64,000 bases of DNA from Ruegeria profundi (GTDB taxonomy: Bacteria; Pseudomonadota; Alphaproteobacteria; Rhodobacterales; Rhodobacteraceae): positions 1 through 64,000 of the forward strand of contig NZ_LQBP01000002.1 in assembly GCF_001507545.1 (NCBI RefSeq), read 5' to 3'. The position numbers and the translations under genes were made by a program. This document shows positions 1 through 8,480 of the stretch, piece after piece. Position 1 is the first letter of the stretch. Each line of letters starts with the position of its first letter. The notes beneath the pieces are model-generated. The model worked only from the letters and a program-made list of their open reading frames with translations, was not told the DNA's origin and did no database searches.

Positions 1-132
1 ACTACCACGTCGGGCTTTCGGCTATTTGCCGAGATCGCTGGATAGGTGTGTCCGGTAGGTCGCTGGCGTTGGCTGTTCTAAATGTTTGCGACACATCCCT
101 TGACGATCCCCCTACAGCGGTTGGCTGAAAGC

Positions 133-480
133 TCAGCGCGCCGCGACCACTATGAACTCCACCAGATATTCGGGGGTTGCCAGTCTAGCCTCACCGCAGG
201 CACGGGCTGGCGCGTGCCCCTCTGGCACCCAGGCGTCCCAGACAGCATTCATTGCGGCGAAATCCTTCATATCGGCTAACCAGATTGTTGTCTGAAGAAT
301 GCGTGTCTTGTCACTTCCGACCTCGGCGAGCAACGCATCGATCTTGTCGAGGCAATCCTGCGTCTGCTGTGCGACCGGTGCACCGGCGGTGCCAACCTGA
401 CCTGCAAGGTAGATCGTATCACCAAGTTCAACGATCTGGCTCATGCGCGTGGCGGTATGATGTCGAGTGATGTCTGTCAT
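133..480 (-). CDS. RidA family (YjgF/YER057c/UK114) reactive-imine deaminase-like protein
   Basis: A 115-residue protein of the RidA family, whose members hydrolyse enamine and imine intermediates released by PLP enzymes and amine oxidases. The family core is visible as DTIYLAGQVG near the N-terminus and the C-terminal RACGEARLATPEYLVEF stretch, which holds the Arg that binds the substrate carboxylate in RidA enzymes. The frame extends upstream to 519, but the ATG at 480 follows GAGG with a 5-base spacer, so that start is preferred. It is the last gene of the amine-catabolism operon, directly after the FAD oxidase, where imines would be generated. Family assignment is firm; the substrate is inferred. 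Confidence 0.88.
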   Translation of the reverse strand: MTDITRHHTATRMSQIVELGDTIYLAGQVGTAGAPVAQQTQDCLDKIDALLAEVGSDKTRILQTTIWLADMKDFAAMNAVWDAWVPEGHAPARACGEARLATPEYLVEFIVVAAR

Positions 481-493
481 GTTTTCCTCGTGG

Positions 494-1594
494 TCAGGGA
501 TTGAAACGACCCGGATCAAGCGCCCGAACGATGTCAGGCTGCAAGCCGAGATTGGAATTGCAGATCAAGGCAGCAGTTAAACGAGCCAACGCCGGGGCGG
601 TTTGGACACCATAACCACCCTGCCCAGCCAGCCAGTAAAAACCTTCGGCCTTCGGGTCATATCCGACAACCGGCGTGCGATCATTTGAAAAAGTACGCAG
701 ACCAGCCCAACTGGTTTCGACGCGCGTGACTGGAGTGAAAACGGCTTGTTCGAAACGATGCAGCCCCTCTGCCAAAACCATGTCGTCAACCCACGCGTCA
801 TGGGGGTCGACAGGGTCCTCATCTGCCGGGCTGACCATCAGCTTGCCCGCTTCCGGTTTGGCGTACCATTTCTCGGTCGCGCTGGCGAAAAGAGGCCAAT
901 TCCGGATTTCGTAACCCAGGGGTGCTGGTAACAACGCTGCCGAGCGACGCATTGGCAACAAACGAAGGTCAGTCGCTTTTGCCATCCGGGCTATTCCTTC
1001 AGCCCAGGCTCCCGCGGCGTTGATCACTATCGGGGCCTGATAGCATTGGCCACCGGCCTGCACGGTCCAGAGGCCAGAGCTTCGGTGTAGCCCTGTAACT
1101 GGTGCATTGGCTTCGACCTTGCCACCGCGTACCTTCAGCAATCGGACATACCCTGCAAGCATTCGGTCGACGTCGATATCCTGCGCGTCCCACTCAATCA
1201 CGGCACCTGCGATAGCGTCTTTTCGCAAGATCGGGACCAGTTCGACCGCTTGAGCAGGTGTCAGTTTCTCAAGCCCGGTTGACCCGGTTTTGTAGGCGTC
1301 GAGCGCATCGAGCTCTTCGTCTGTCGCCACCAGCATCTCACCACGAGGCGACAGAAGGCTTTGTTCGCTCACTCCGTCGGGCTGTTGCAGAAACGGAGCG
1401 GATTCCGTGTTTAATGCGCGCAGTGTCTCGTTGCCATAGTTGCGAATAAAAATCGCGGCAGAGCGACCCGTCGCGTGGTAGCCGAGCTGGCTTTCGGCCT
1501 CAAGAACAAGAACAGACATATCGCCCGCAAGCTCAGCCGCGGCACTGATCCCGGCAATTCCGCCGCCGATTACAATGGCATCTGCCGTTTTCAC
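494..1594 (-). CDS. FAD-dependent oxidoreductase, DAO (glycine/D-amino acid oxidase) family
   Basis: A 366-residue flavoenzyme. The N-terminus carries the dinucleotide-binding motif AIVIGGGIAGISAA followed by the acidic VLVLEAE strand end, and the C-terminus carries the FAD-contacting WLAGQGGYGVQTAPA segment typical of DAO-fold amine and amino acid oxidases. Members oxidise an amine or amino acid to an imine, giving keto acid or aldehyde plus ammonia. Its start overlaps the stop of the upstream amidohydrolase gene (ATGA), so the two are translationally coupled. Downstream lies a RidA protein, which fits imine production. The exact substrate is unknown; an aminated fragment of the imported compound is the natural inference. 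Confidence 0.85.
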   Translation of the reverse strand: MKTADAIVIGGGIAGISAAAELAGDMSVLVLEAESQLGYHATGRSAAIFIRNYGNETLRALNTESAPFLQQPDGVSEQSLLSPRGEMLVATDEELDALDAYKTGSTGLEKLTPAQAVELVPILRKDAIAGAVIEWDAQDIDVDRMLAGYVRLLKVRGGKVEANAPVTGLHRSSGLWTVQAGGQCYQAPIVINAAGAWAEGIARMAKATDLRLLPMRRSAALLPAPLGYEIRNWPLFASATEKWYAKPEAGKLMVSPADEDPVDPHDAWVDDMVLAEGLHRFEQAVFTPVTRVETSWAGLRTFSNDRTPVVGYDPKAEGFYWLAGQGGYGVQTAPALARLTAALICNSNLGLQPDIVRALDPGRFNP

Positions 1595-2616
1595 GCCGCC
1601 TCCTGAAATCCGGTTAGAACCCGTATCAGGTTTTCGCCCAGGCTATCGGACAAATAGCCACCTTCCTGCACGAACAACACGGGCAGTCCTGTTTTCGCAA
1701 GAGCTTTACCAATGCGCGCAAACCCGTCTTGGGTTACAGCCAAACCCTTGAACGGATCGTCGATCGATGCATCCAACCCGAGCGCCACGACAAGGGCGTC
1801 TGCACCAAAGCTCTGAACCCGTTGCAGGGCCGTATCCAGCGTCTCCATATAGTCGTCATCGCCGGTTCCCCGCTCCAATGGCAAGTTGAGGTTGTAACCC
1901 AGCCCGCGCCCTTCCCCACGCTCTTGCGCGTGGCCCCAAAAGAATGGGTAAAAGCGCGCCGGATCAGCATGGATCGAAACCGTCAGCACGTCGTCGCGCG
2001 TATAGAAGATGCCCTGAGTTCCGTTTCCGTGATGCACATCAACATCCAGTATTGCTGGTCGAAGGCCCGCCGCCCGCAAACGTTCCGCAGCAATACCGGA
2101 GTTGTTCAAAAAGCAAAAACCGCCCGCCAGATCACCAAACGCGTGATGCCCGGGGGGACGCGAAAGCACATAAGCTGACCTTTCCTCGCCCCTGATCAAG
2201 TCAGCCCCCGAAATCGCCGATTGAGCAGACCAATAAGCAGCCTCCCATGTCCCTTCAGCGATTGGGCAAGCGGTGTCGGCCTGATGAAACCCGGCCTGTC
2301 CAACAGCAGACTTGGGATACCCATCTGTCCGGGCCGCAGGATGAATGTTCGGGATAACTTCCTCACCTGCGTCGGGAATCCTACGCCAGCGTGAATAGAT
2401 ATTTTGCAGGAAAGTCAGGTATTCCGCCGAGTGCAGTGCCGCAATCGGCCCAAGCCCTGCGTCACTTGGAGCATAGAAAACGCAACCTGCGGCCTCCGCT
2501 CCGGCCATCAATACTTCGATCCGCTTTGGCTGTTCCGGATTGGGTAAGATTGCCCCGTTCGCCATGAAATGTTTCGGATCGTGTCGCCACTGCCGCGCGT
2601 CAAACACCGCTTTCAT
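1591..2616 (-). CDS. Acetylpolyamine amidohydrolase-like enzyme (class II histone deacetylase fold)
   Basis: A 341-residue zinc-dependent amidohydrolase, the same length as the Mycoplana acetylpolyamine amidohydrolase. The catalytic landmarks are present in order: the PPGHH His pair, DVDVHHG with the zinc-binding Asp and His, the LGLD zinc-binding Asp, and EGGY with the transition-state Tyr. The loop after the first third (GTWEAAYWSA) also matches the bacterial polyamine deacetylase group. Such enzymes remove acetyl groups from N-acetylputrescine, N-acetylcadaverine or similar amines. It is coupled by short overlaps to a GNAT gene upstream and an oxidase downstream in a polyamine-type import operon. 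An N-acetylated diamine or amino acid as substrate is inferred from family and context. Confidence 0.88.
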   Translation of the reverse strand: MKAVFDARQWRHDPKHFMANGAILPNPEQPKRIEVLMAGAEAAGCVFYAPSDAGLGPIAALHSAEYLTFLQNIYSRWRRIPDAGEEVIPNIHPAARTDGYPKSAVGQAGFHQADTACPIAEGTWEAAYWSAQSAISGADLIRGEERSAYVLSRPPGHHAFGDLAGGFCFLNNSGIAAERLRAAGLRPAILDVDVHHGNGTQGIFYTRDDVLTVSIHADPARFYPFFWGHAQERGEGRGLGYNLNLPLERGTGDDDYMETLDTALQRVQSFGADALVVALGLDASIDDPFKGLAVTQDGFARIGKALAKTGLPVLFVQEGGYLSDSLGENLIRVLTGFQEAA

Positions 2617-3089
2617 ACTTCACCTTTCAGGGCCGCACACCCGGCCTTGTCCAAGATAAGTTCGATTTGCCCCTCAAGGGGCTCAAACCCCAACTGGTCG
2701 TAGAACCGTCGAGCGTTGAGGCTGTCATCATACACGCTGAGCTTGATAAAATTGGCGCCCCACAATTCGACCCCATCTGCCAGAGCTGCACTTAACAGGC
2801 GTGCGCCAAGTCGCCTTCCACGCACTTTCGGAGCAGCCCATAAATCAGAAACAAAAATCCCGGCACCGCCTCGCGTTGTCGAAAAAACCGGGGAATACAG
2901 CGCCACGCCCACGATCTCATCTGTCTCGGCAAGTACGGCGCGAAAGCCCGGCATATCCGCCCAGCCCACGTTTTCAAGGTCCGCCGCCCGAGCGGTATGT
3001 TCGTCATTCAAATCGTCCGACAAGCGCCGCAGTGCCGTGTTTATGCGCTCGGCATCACGTTGTTCGGCGACACGCAAACTAACCTGCAT
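2613..3089 (-). CDS. GNAT family N-acetyltransferase
   Basis: A 158-residue single-domain GNAT protein. The acetyl-CoA pyrophosphate-binding loop is visible as KVRGRRLGARLLSAA, followed by the beta5/alpha4 region YDDSLNARRFYDQLGFEPLEG, where the conserved Asn and Tyr lie. The ATG at 3089 shares its base with the stop of the BKACE gene and the protein end overlaps the amidohydrolase start, so it is an integral operon member. A transferase and a deacetylase in the same operon could acetylate one amine for selective chemistry and later deprotect it, or the GNAT could detoxify excess amine. Neither option can be decided from sequence. Confidence 0.82.
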   Translation of the reverse strand: MQVSLRVAEQRDAERINTALRRLSDDLNDEHTARAADLENVGWADMPGFRAVLAETDEIVGVALYSPVFSTTRGGAGIFVSDLWAAPKVRGRRLGARLLSAALADGVELWGANFIKLSVYDDSLNARRFYDQLGFEPLEGQIELILDKAGCAALKGEV

Positions 3090-4015
3090 CAGAAAGCCGT
3101 CCTGTCTGCGCCTTTCAGACCCAGCATTACCCGCGCTTCGGCCGGGCTAGCCACCTCTCGACCAAGATCTTCGACAATTCGGCGGATTTTCCGGACCTGC
3201 TCGGCGTTCGATTTAGCCAGTACCCCGCGCGATATCATCAGGCTGTCCTCCAGCCCGACGCGGACATGGCCGCCCATTGCCGCCGCCATCGTGATCAGCG
3301 GCATCTGATGGCGCCCTGCTGCCAGAACAGAATAGTAATAATCCTGCCCAAACAGTTTGTCTGCTATCAATTTCATATGTGTCAGGTTTTCGGGGTCCGG
3401 CCCAATCCCACCCAGCACTCCAAATACGAATTGAATAAACAGCGGCCCCTCAACCAAGCCACGGTCGACGAAATGGTGCAGCATGTAAAGATGGCCGACA
3501 TCATAGCATTCGAACTCGAACCGCGCACCGCGTTCGGTGCCCATCTCAGCCAGTATACGCGCCATGTCTCGCGGTGTATTCTTGAAGACAAGGTCATCTG
3601 AATTGCGCAGAAACGGCTCTTCCCACTCGTGTTTCCACTCGGAAATACGGTCAGCCGCCGGATAGAGCGCAAAATTCATCGTGCCCATGTTCAGGCTGCA
3701 CATTTCCGGTTCAGCCCGCTTTGGAGCAGCAAGGCGGTCGTCAAGCGACATCACTGCGCTGCCCCCGGTGGAAATATTCAAAACGGCATCGGTGGATTGC
3801 TTGATCCGTGGAAGAAAACCCATGAAGTCGTCGACACGCGCGGACGGTTGTCCGGTTTCAGGGTTGCGGGCGTGAAGATGCAGGATTGCGGCCCCAGCCT
3901 CTGCCGCTTCGACAGATTGCGCCGTAATCTCATCGGGCGTGACTGGCAGATGCGGCGACATTGATGGCGTATGGATCGAACCCGTGATTGCGCATGTGAT
4001 CAGAATTTTGGACAT
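3089..4015 (-). CDS. BKACE (DUF849) beta-keto acid cleavage enzyme
   Basis: A 308-residue TIM-barrel enzyme of the beta-keto acid cleavage family, whose members condense a beta-keto acid with acetyl-CoA to give acetoacetate and a CoA ester. The metal-binding pair is visible as LHLHAR with H46 and H48, the same numbering as in 3-keto-5-aminohexanoate cleavage enzyme, and the third ligand region is RVGLEDSL with E256. The N-terminal ITCAITGSIHTPSMSPHLPVTP segment is characteristic. It sits between an aminotransferase and an acetyltransferase/deacetylase pair, which suggests that the pathway creates an amino-substituted beta-keto acid. The family is firm; the substrate needs biochemistry. Confidence 0.92.
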   Translation of the reverse strand: MSKILITCAITGSIHTPSMSPHLPVTPDEITAQSVEAAEAGAAILHLHARNPETGQPSARVDDFMGFLPRIKQSTDAVLNISTGGSAVMSLDDRLAAPKRAEPEMCSLNMGTMNFALYPAADRISEWKHEWEEPFLRNSDDLVFKNTPRDMARILAEMGTERGARFEFECYDVGHLYMLHHFVDRGLVEGPLFIQFVFGVLGGIGPDPENLTHMKLIADKLFGQDYYYSVLAAGRHQMPLITMAAAMGGHVRVGLEDSLMISRGVLAKSNAEQVRKIRRIVEDLGREVASPAEARVMLGLKGADRTAF

Positions 4016-4016
4016 G

Positions 4017-5348
4017 TTACGCTGCCTTTCCAGCGATCTCGCCGGAAAACTGGGTCAGTGAAGCATCGAGACCTTCGATAATTTCGTCCAAATTCGTGTC
4101 AGACGTGATCAGCGGCGGGCACACCAGAATATGATCCCCTTCTATCCCGTCCCGCGTACGACGAGAGTAGACGATAAGCCCCTTTTCATACGCAATATCC
4201 ACAACTCTCTGATAGGCATTCCACTCTTTGGGCAACGGGGTCTTTTTGTCCCTGTCAGCCATCAGTTCAAAGGCCGTCAGCAGACCTTTGCCACGTACAT
4301 CCCCGATCATGTCATGCTTTTGCATCAAGCCATGCAGCCGCGCGAGCAGTTTTTCCCCTATGCGGGTTGCATTTGCACACAGACCCTGGGATTCGATTTC
4401 CTCGACAACAGCTAATCCGGCGGCGCAGGCCAGCGGATTACCGGCATAAGTATACCCATGTGCAAACCCACCAGCATCCAGCACGGCTTCGACCAGGTGG
4501 TCATCTGCAATCATTGCGCCCAACGGCACGTAACCTGATCCAATACCTTTGGACATGACCAGAATATCAGGGCGGGCAGACCAATGATCCGAGCCCAGAA
4601 AGCGACCTGTGCGCCCTGCCCCGGTCATCACCTCATCAGCTATCATCAGGATGCCATATTCGTCGCAGATCTCACGGATACGTTCCATGTAGCCAACCGG
4701 CGGAACCAATGCTCCAGTTGATGCCCCACCGATTGGTTCGACGATGAAAGCCATCACACTTTCCGGCCCTTCCTCATCAATTTTTGCGGCCAGCATGTGG
4801 GCATAGTAGCGACCGGTTTCCAGATCATTGGGGTTCAGGCCATCTAGATACGCTCGCGGTGCCGGGATCTTGGGCATTTGCCGCATCATCGGCTCGAAAG
4901 GCGCGCTCAGCGGTTCATAGCCAGTCACGGCAAGCGCCCCCAAAGTGCTGCCGTGGTATGAGGGCTGCCGTGAAATCACCTTCCATCGACTGCCCTGCCC
5001 GACGGCCTTCATATACTGCCGCGCAACCTTCAGCGCACTTTCCACGGCCTCCGAACCGCCCGAGACAAAGAAAACCTTGTTAAGCCCCTTGGGGGACAGT
5101 GCGGCCAACCTGGCGGCCAGTTTCTCGGACGCTTCGGTTTCGAAATGAAGGCGATAGCCGAAGGTCGATTTCTCCATCTGCTGCCGCATCGCGGCCAGCA
5201 CGTTGGGATTTGAATGCCCTATGTTACAGACCATCGCGCCTGATGAGCCATCCAGATAGCGTTTGCCATCCTTATCCCACATATAGACACCTCGGGCCTG
5301 ATCCAGAACGGGTTTGCGACCCCGGCCTTGATAGAACAGATGAGACAT
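4017..5348 (-). CDS. Class III PLP-dependent aminotransferase
   Basis: A 443-residue fold-type I aminotransferase. The PLP-binding features are FVSGGSEA (phosphate loop), YHGSTLGALAVTGYE, the IADEV Asp (D238) and the Schiff-base lysine in VMSKGIGSGY (K267). The frame is open to 5393, but the ATG at 5348 follows AGGGGGG closely and gives the conserved N-terminus, and the longer start would overlap the transporter gene. The next gene downstream starts one base after its stop. Class III enzymes act on omega-amino groups, so with the polyamine-type transporter it most likely deaminates a terminal amine of the imported compound. Confidence 0.88.
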   Translation of the reverse strand: MSHLFYQGRGRKPVLDQARGVYMWDKDGKRYLDGSSGAMVCNIGHSNPNVLAAMRQQMEKSTFGYRLHFETEASEKLAARLAALSPKGLNKVFFVSGGSEAVESALKVARQYMKAVGQGSRWKVISRQPSYHGSTLGALAVTGYEPLSAPFEPMMRQMPKIPAPRAYLDGLNPNDLETGRYYAHMLAAKIDEEGPESVMAFIVEPIGGASTGALVPPVGYMERIREICDEYGILMIADEVMTGAGRTGRFLGSDHWSARPDILVMSKGIGSGYVPLGAMIADDHLVEAVLDAGGFAHGYTYAGNPLACAAGLAVVEEIESQGLCANATRIGEKLLARLHGLMQKHDMIGDVRGKGLLTAFELMADRDKKTPLPKEWNAYQRVVDIAYEKGLIVYSRRTRDGIEGDHILVCPPLITSDTNLDEIIEGLDASLTQFSGEIAGKAA

Positions 5349-5349
5349 C

Positions 5350-6426
5350 TCAGCCCCCCTGCAGCGCCGCGCAGTCCTGCGGGCGGAAACCAACTGTCAC
5401 CGCGCTGCCCTCGGCAAACGGTGTGTCGTCGATCATATTGATAGCCTGCAACTGCGTATCACCCACGCGCACGAAATAACGGACCGTCTGACCCTGATAG
5501 TCGACTGTTTCAACGCGCGCGGGGGCAGTAACTAGCCCATCGGTTGCCGTGCTTTCGTCAAACAACGTCAGCTTTTCCGCGCGCAGCACCAGCTTGGCCG
5601 GCCCCTGTTGAACCTGGCCGGCTTTGTCCGATGGTACATGGACTTTTCCAAAAAGCGGTGCATCCAGAACAACGCCTTGCGCGTCCTTTTGTTCGCAATG
5701 CCCGGCCAGAATGTTGGATGCCCCAAGGAAATTTGCCACAAACTCACTGGCCGGGGTGTTGTACACGTCAGAAGGCGAGCCAACTTGTTCGACACGTCCC
5801 GCGCTCATCACGACAATAGTGTCGGACATGGCCAGTGCTTCGGATTGGTCATGCGTGACGAACACTGTCGTCACTCCAATCTGGTGCTGAATACGCTTCA
5901 GTTCGACCCGCATGTCTTCTCGCAGGTTGGCATCCAACGCGGAAAGCGGCTCATCCAGCAACAGTACCTCAGGTTCGACCACTATCGCCCGCGCAAGAGC
6001 GATACGCTGTTGCTGACCCCCTGACAGAGCCTTGGGGTAGCGGTCGCCGACATCCGGCAGTTGCACCAGATCCAAGGCCGCCTGCACCTTGCCCGCAATG
6101 TCGGCCTTGGGCACATCCCGGTACTTCAGCCCGAACGCCACATTCTCAGCCACGGTTTTATGCGGAAAGAGTGCGTAGTTCTGAAAGACGATGCCCAGGT
6201 TTCGCTTGTGGATTGGCACATCGTTAACGCGCTTGCCGCCGATCAGGATCTCTCCCTCGGTCGGGTCCAGCAGGCCAGCAATCATCCGAAGGTTGGTGGT
6301 TTTACCGCAACCCGATGGCCCAAGAAGGGTAACGAAGGTCCCTTCGGGAATTTCGAGGTTGGTGGGGTGCACCGCCGTGAACGATCCAAAGCGCTTCACG
6401 ATGTTTTTCAGTGTGACGGAACTCAA
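5350..6426 (-). CDS. Polyamine-type ABC importer ATP-binding subunit (PotA-like)
   Basis: About 358 residues with Walker A GPSGCGKTT, Q-loop FQNYALFPHKTV, ABC signature LSGGQQQR, Walker B LLLDEPLSALD and the switch His in VTHDQ, followed by a C-terminal TOBE-type domain. It energises uptake through the two permeases encoded upstream in the same operon. The open frame reaches 6540, overlapping the binding-protein gene and reading through a strong stem-loop. The TTG at 6426, preceded by GGAG with a 9-base spacer, gives a protein of normal PotA length starting MSSVTLKN and is preferred. It lies downstream of the intercistronic hairpin at 6455-6474. Confidence 0.88.
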   Translation of the reverse strand: MSSVTLKNIVKRFGSFTAVHPTNLEIPEGTFVTLLGPSGCGKTTNLRMIAGLLDPTEGEILIGGKRVNDVPIHKRNLGIVFQNYALFPHKTVAENVAFGLKYRDVPKADIAGKVQAALDLVQLPDVGDRYPKALSGGQQQRIALARAIVVEPEVLLLDEPLSALDANLREDMRVELKRIQHQIGVTTVFVTHDQSEALAMSDTIVVMSAGRVEQVGSPSDVYNTPASEFVANFLGASNILAGHCEQKDAQGVVLDAPLFGKVHVPSDKAGQVQQGPAKLVLRAEKLTLFDESTATDGLVTAPARVETVDYQGQTVRYFVRVGDTQLQAINMIDDTPFAEGSAVTVGFRPQDCAALQGG

Positions 6427-6454
6427 TGGAACATTCTCCGGATCGATGGGTGGT

Positions 6455-6474
6455 CCCCCGGGCAATGCCGGGGG
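6455..6474 (-). terminator. Intercistronic stem-loop between binding protein and ATPase genes
   Basis: A perfect 7-bp GC stem (CCCCCGG / CCGGGGG) around a 6-base loop lies 10 bases after the binding-protein stop codon and before the TTG start of the ATPase gene. No T-run follows it on the minus strand. This position fits a partial terminator or 3-prime mRNA stabiliser that raises binding protein over the other transporter subunits. Confidence 0.6.
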
Positions 6475-6484
6475 AGCGATAGGT

Positions 6485-7636
6485 TCAATAGCCCTTCTGG
6501 ACGCGACCAAAGGTCTTGGACCAGTCGGCCTCGTGACCATTCCAGTAGTCGGGCTTGGCGAAGGTCAGTCCCGACAAAGTTCCTGTCGGATCAAACGCGG
6601 GCAGCGTCGGTATTTTACCACCTAACTCGACCTTCGTCGGATCGAGCGCCGGCGGATAGTTCTGTCCCTCGGCAACCGCAATCGACGTTTCCGGCGCCAG
6701 CATAAAGTTCAGCAGTTCCTCGCAGGCCTCCATCGGCGATCCCTTGATCACGAACAGGCATTCCTGCCAGCCAAACCCGTTGGGAGGGTCCATGTAACCG
6801 ATGTCATGACCTTGCTCTTGCAACGCATAAATGCGCCCCGACCAGCCTTCGGTCACATAGATTTCTTCTTCGGCCAGCAAGCTCATCAACTCAGCGCCAG
6901 AGGTCCAGTATTTCAGCGCCAGATCACGGTGCGCACGAACCGCATCCCATGCGGCTTCTTCATCCGTTACCCCGTTCGGATCCTGACCGGTTTGCAACGC
7001 CGCGTACCACATCCGGGTGCGCCAATCGCTCCATCCGCCGATCTTGCCTTTCAGGTTTTCGTCGATCAGGATTTTCGCGCCGATTTCCTGCATCTGATCA
7101 TCGCTGACATACTTACGGTTGTAGGCCAGCCCGGTTGTTCCGTAATCGTAGGGAACGCAGCTCAGCTTGCCGTCTGTTACCCCACGGAACACATCCACCA
7201 GTTTGGGGATCACGAATTCCAGGTTCGGGATGTTGTCTTCGTTCAGCTCCGAAGTCAGCTCAAGCCCGTGATAGCGCGCGTAGTCGAAAACGCCGGACAG
7301 GTGGGCAATGTTGTACTCTCCCGGTTGGCTGGCCTTGACGCGGCTCAGGTATTCGTCGCCTCCCCCAAAGGTTCCGTCGACTACGGCAATGCCGGTTTTC
7401 TCGGTGTAGGGATCGAAAGCGTGCTTGCGAAACGCCTCGGAAACGACACCGCCCCAGCCGTCGAAACGGACTTGATCAGTGGCGGCATGCGCATACTTGG
7501 CAAAAGGCGTCTGAACACCGTAGGCCAGGCCCGCCGCACCGATCAGCCCCAAAAAACCGCGGCGGTCGATGTCTCCGTTCATATAGCGTTCGCGAAGGCG
7601 TTCGTATCGGGTGGTATTGTCCATTTTCTTGGTCAT
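6485..7636 (-). CDS. Polyamine/spermidine-type extracellular solute-binding protein, Tat-exported
   Basis: A 383-residue periplasmic binding protein of the PotD/PotF type. The N-terminus has a twin-arginine motif (DRRGFLGLIGAAGLAYG) and a cleavage-like site around AHA-AT, so the protein is predicted to be exported folded. The mature part starts VRFDGWGGVVSEAF, typical of this family, and includes DYGTTGLAYNRK and EGWSGRIYALQ. The start follows AAGGAGAGATAA. It is first after the two permeases in an otherwise standard permease-permease-SBP-ATPase order. Binding of a polyamine-like or acetylated amine ligand is inferred from the enzymes in the operon. Confidence 0.88.
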   Translation of the reverse strand: MTKKMDNTTRYERLRERYMNGDIDRRGFLGLIGAAGLAYGVQTPFAKYAHAATDQVRFDGWGGVVSEAFRKHAFDPYTEKTGIAVVDGTFGGGDEYLSRVKASQPGEYNIAHLSGVFDYARYHGLELTSELNEDNIPNLEFVIPKLVDVFRGVTDGKLSCVPYDYGTTGLAYNRKYVSDDQMQEIGAKILIDENLKGKIGGWSDWRTRMWYAALQTGQDPNGVTDEEAAWDAVRAHRDLALKYWTSGAELMSLLAEEEIYVTEGWSGRIYALQEQGHDIGYMDPPNGFGWQECLFVIKGSPMEACEELLNFMLAPETSIAVAEGQNYPPALDPTKVELGGKIPTLPAFDPTGTLSGLTFAKPDYWNGHEADWSKTFGRVQKGY

Positions 7637-7679
7637 TTATCTCTCCTTGTCGGGTGTTCAGTTTTGAAGGTGGCGGTTC

Positions 7680-8480
7680 TTATGTGCCGCTCTTTTTGGC
7701 CAATTGCCGTGCGATCCCGACCCCCAGAAGGGGCAGTCCAACGGTCATGACAATCATCACGGTGCCAAGCGCATTGATCTCGGGAGAGATCGAATTCCGC
7801 AACATGGCAAAGATCTGGGTGGGGACGGTTTCAACACCACCGGGTTTCCAGAACAAAGTGCCGGTGATGTCGTCGAAGCTGATCGTAAAGGCGAACAGTG
7901 CTCCGGCCAGAACCGCTGGCAACATTAGCGGCAGGGTGATCTGAAAAAAGGTCTGAACCGGGGTTGCGCCAAGGCTCATCGCCGCTTCTTCGACATCGCG
8001 TTTGATGCTGATCAGCCTGGCCTGCACCACCAATATCACGAAAGGCAGGGTGAAAATCACGTGACCAAACAACAGAAGGCCAAAGCTTTTGTTGATGCCA
8101 AGGAAGTTCAGAAACAACAAAAGGGCGACAGCCAGCACAACCTCAGGAACCAGTATCGGCGCAATCAGCAAGGTCGAGATGGTATTGGCACCCGGCACCC
8201 TGTAGCGCACCAATGCAAGGCTTGCCAAAACCCCAAGTGTGGTCGAGATCATCGCGGTCATTAGCCCCAATACGATCGACGTCCGGAAGGCCCGCAGAAT
8301 TGCCTCATTGTTCCACAGCTCAACAAACCAGCGAAGCGAAAATCCAGTCATCGGGAAGCTGCCGAATTGCGAGGCATTGAAGCTGAGCAGCACGACAACG
8401 GCCACCGGCAGAAACATGAAAATGTAAACACCAATTGACCATGCCCGGATCAGGTTCCATCCCATTTTTCCACCTTCCAT
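7680..8480 (-). CDS. Polyamine-type ABC importer permease (PotC-like)
   Basis: About 266 residues with six hydrophobic segments and the cytoplasmic EAA loop EEAAMSLGATPVQTFFQITLPLMLP that docks on the ATPase. The frame is open far upstream (to 8765), but that part overlaps the preceding permease. The ATG at 8480 shares a base with the stop of that gene (TGATG) and is preceded by AAGGGG; a second ATG at 8465 behind AAGGTGG is an equally possible start. It pairs with the PotB-like subunit to form the membrane channel. Confidence 0.87.
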   Translation of the reverse strand: MEGGKMGWNLIRAWSIGVYIFMFLPVAVVVLLSFNASQFGSFPMTGFSLRWFVELWNNEAILRAFRTSIVLGLMTAMISTTLGVLASLALVRYRVPGANTISTLLIAPILVPEVVLAVALLLFLNFLGINKSFGLLLFGHVIFTLPFVILVVQARLISIKRDVEEAAMSLGATPVQTFFQITLPLMLPAVLAGALFAFTISFDDITGTLFWKPGGVETVPTQIFAMLRNSISPEINALGTVMIVMTVGLPLLGVGIARQLAKKSGT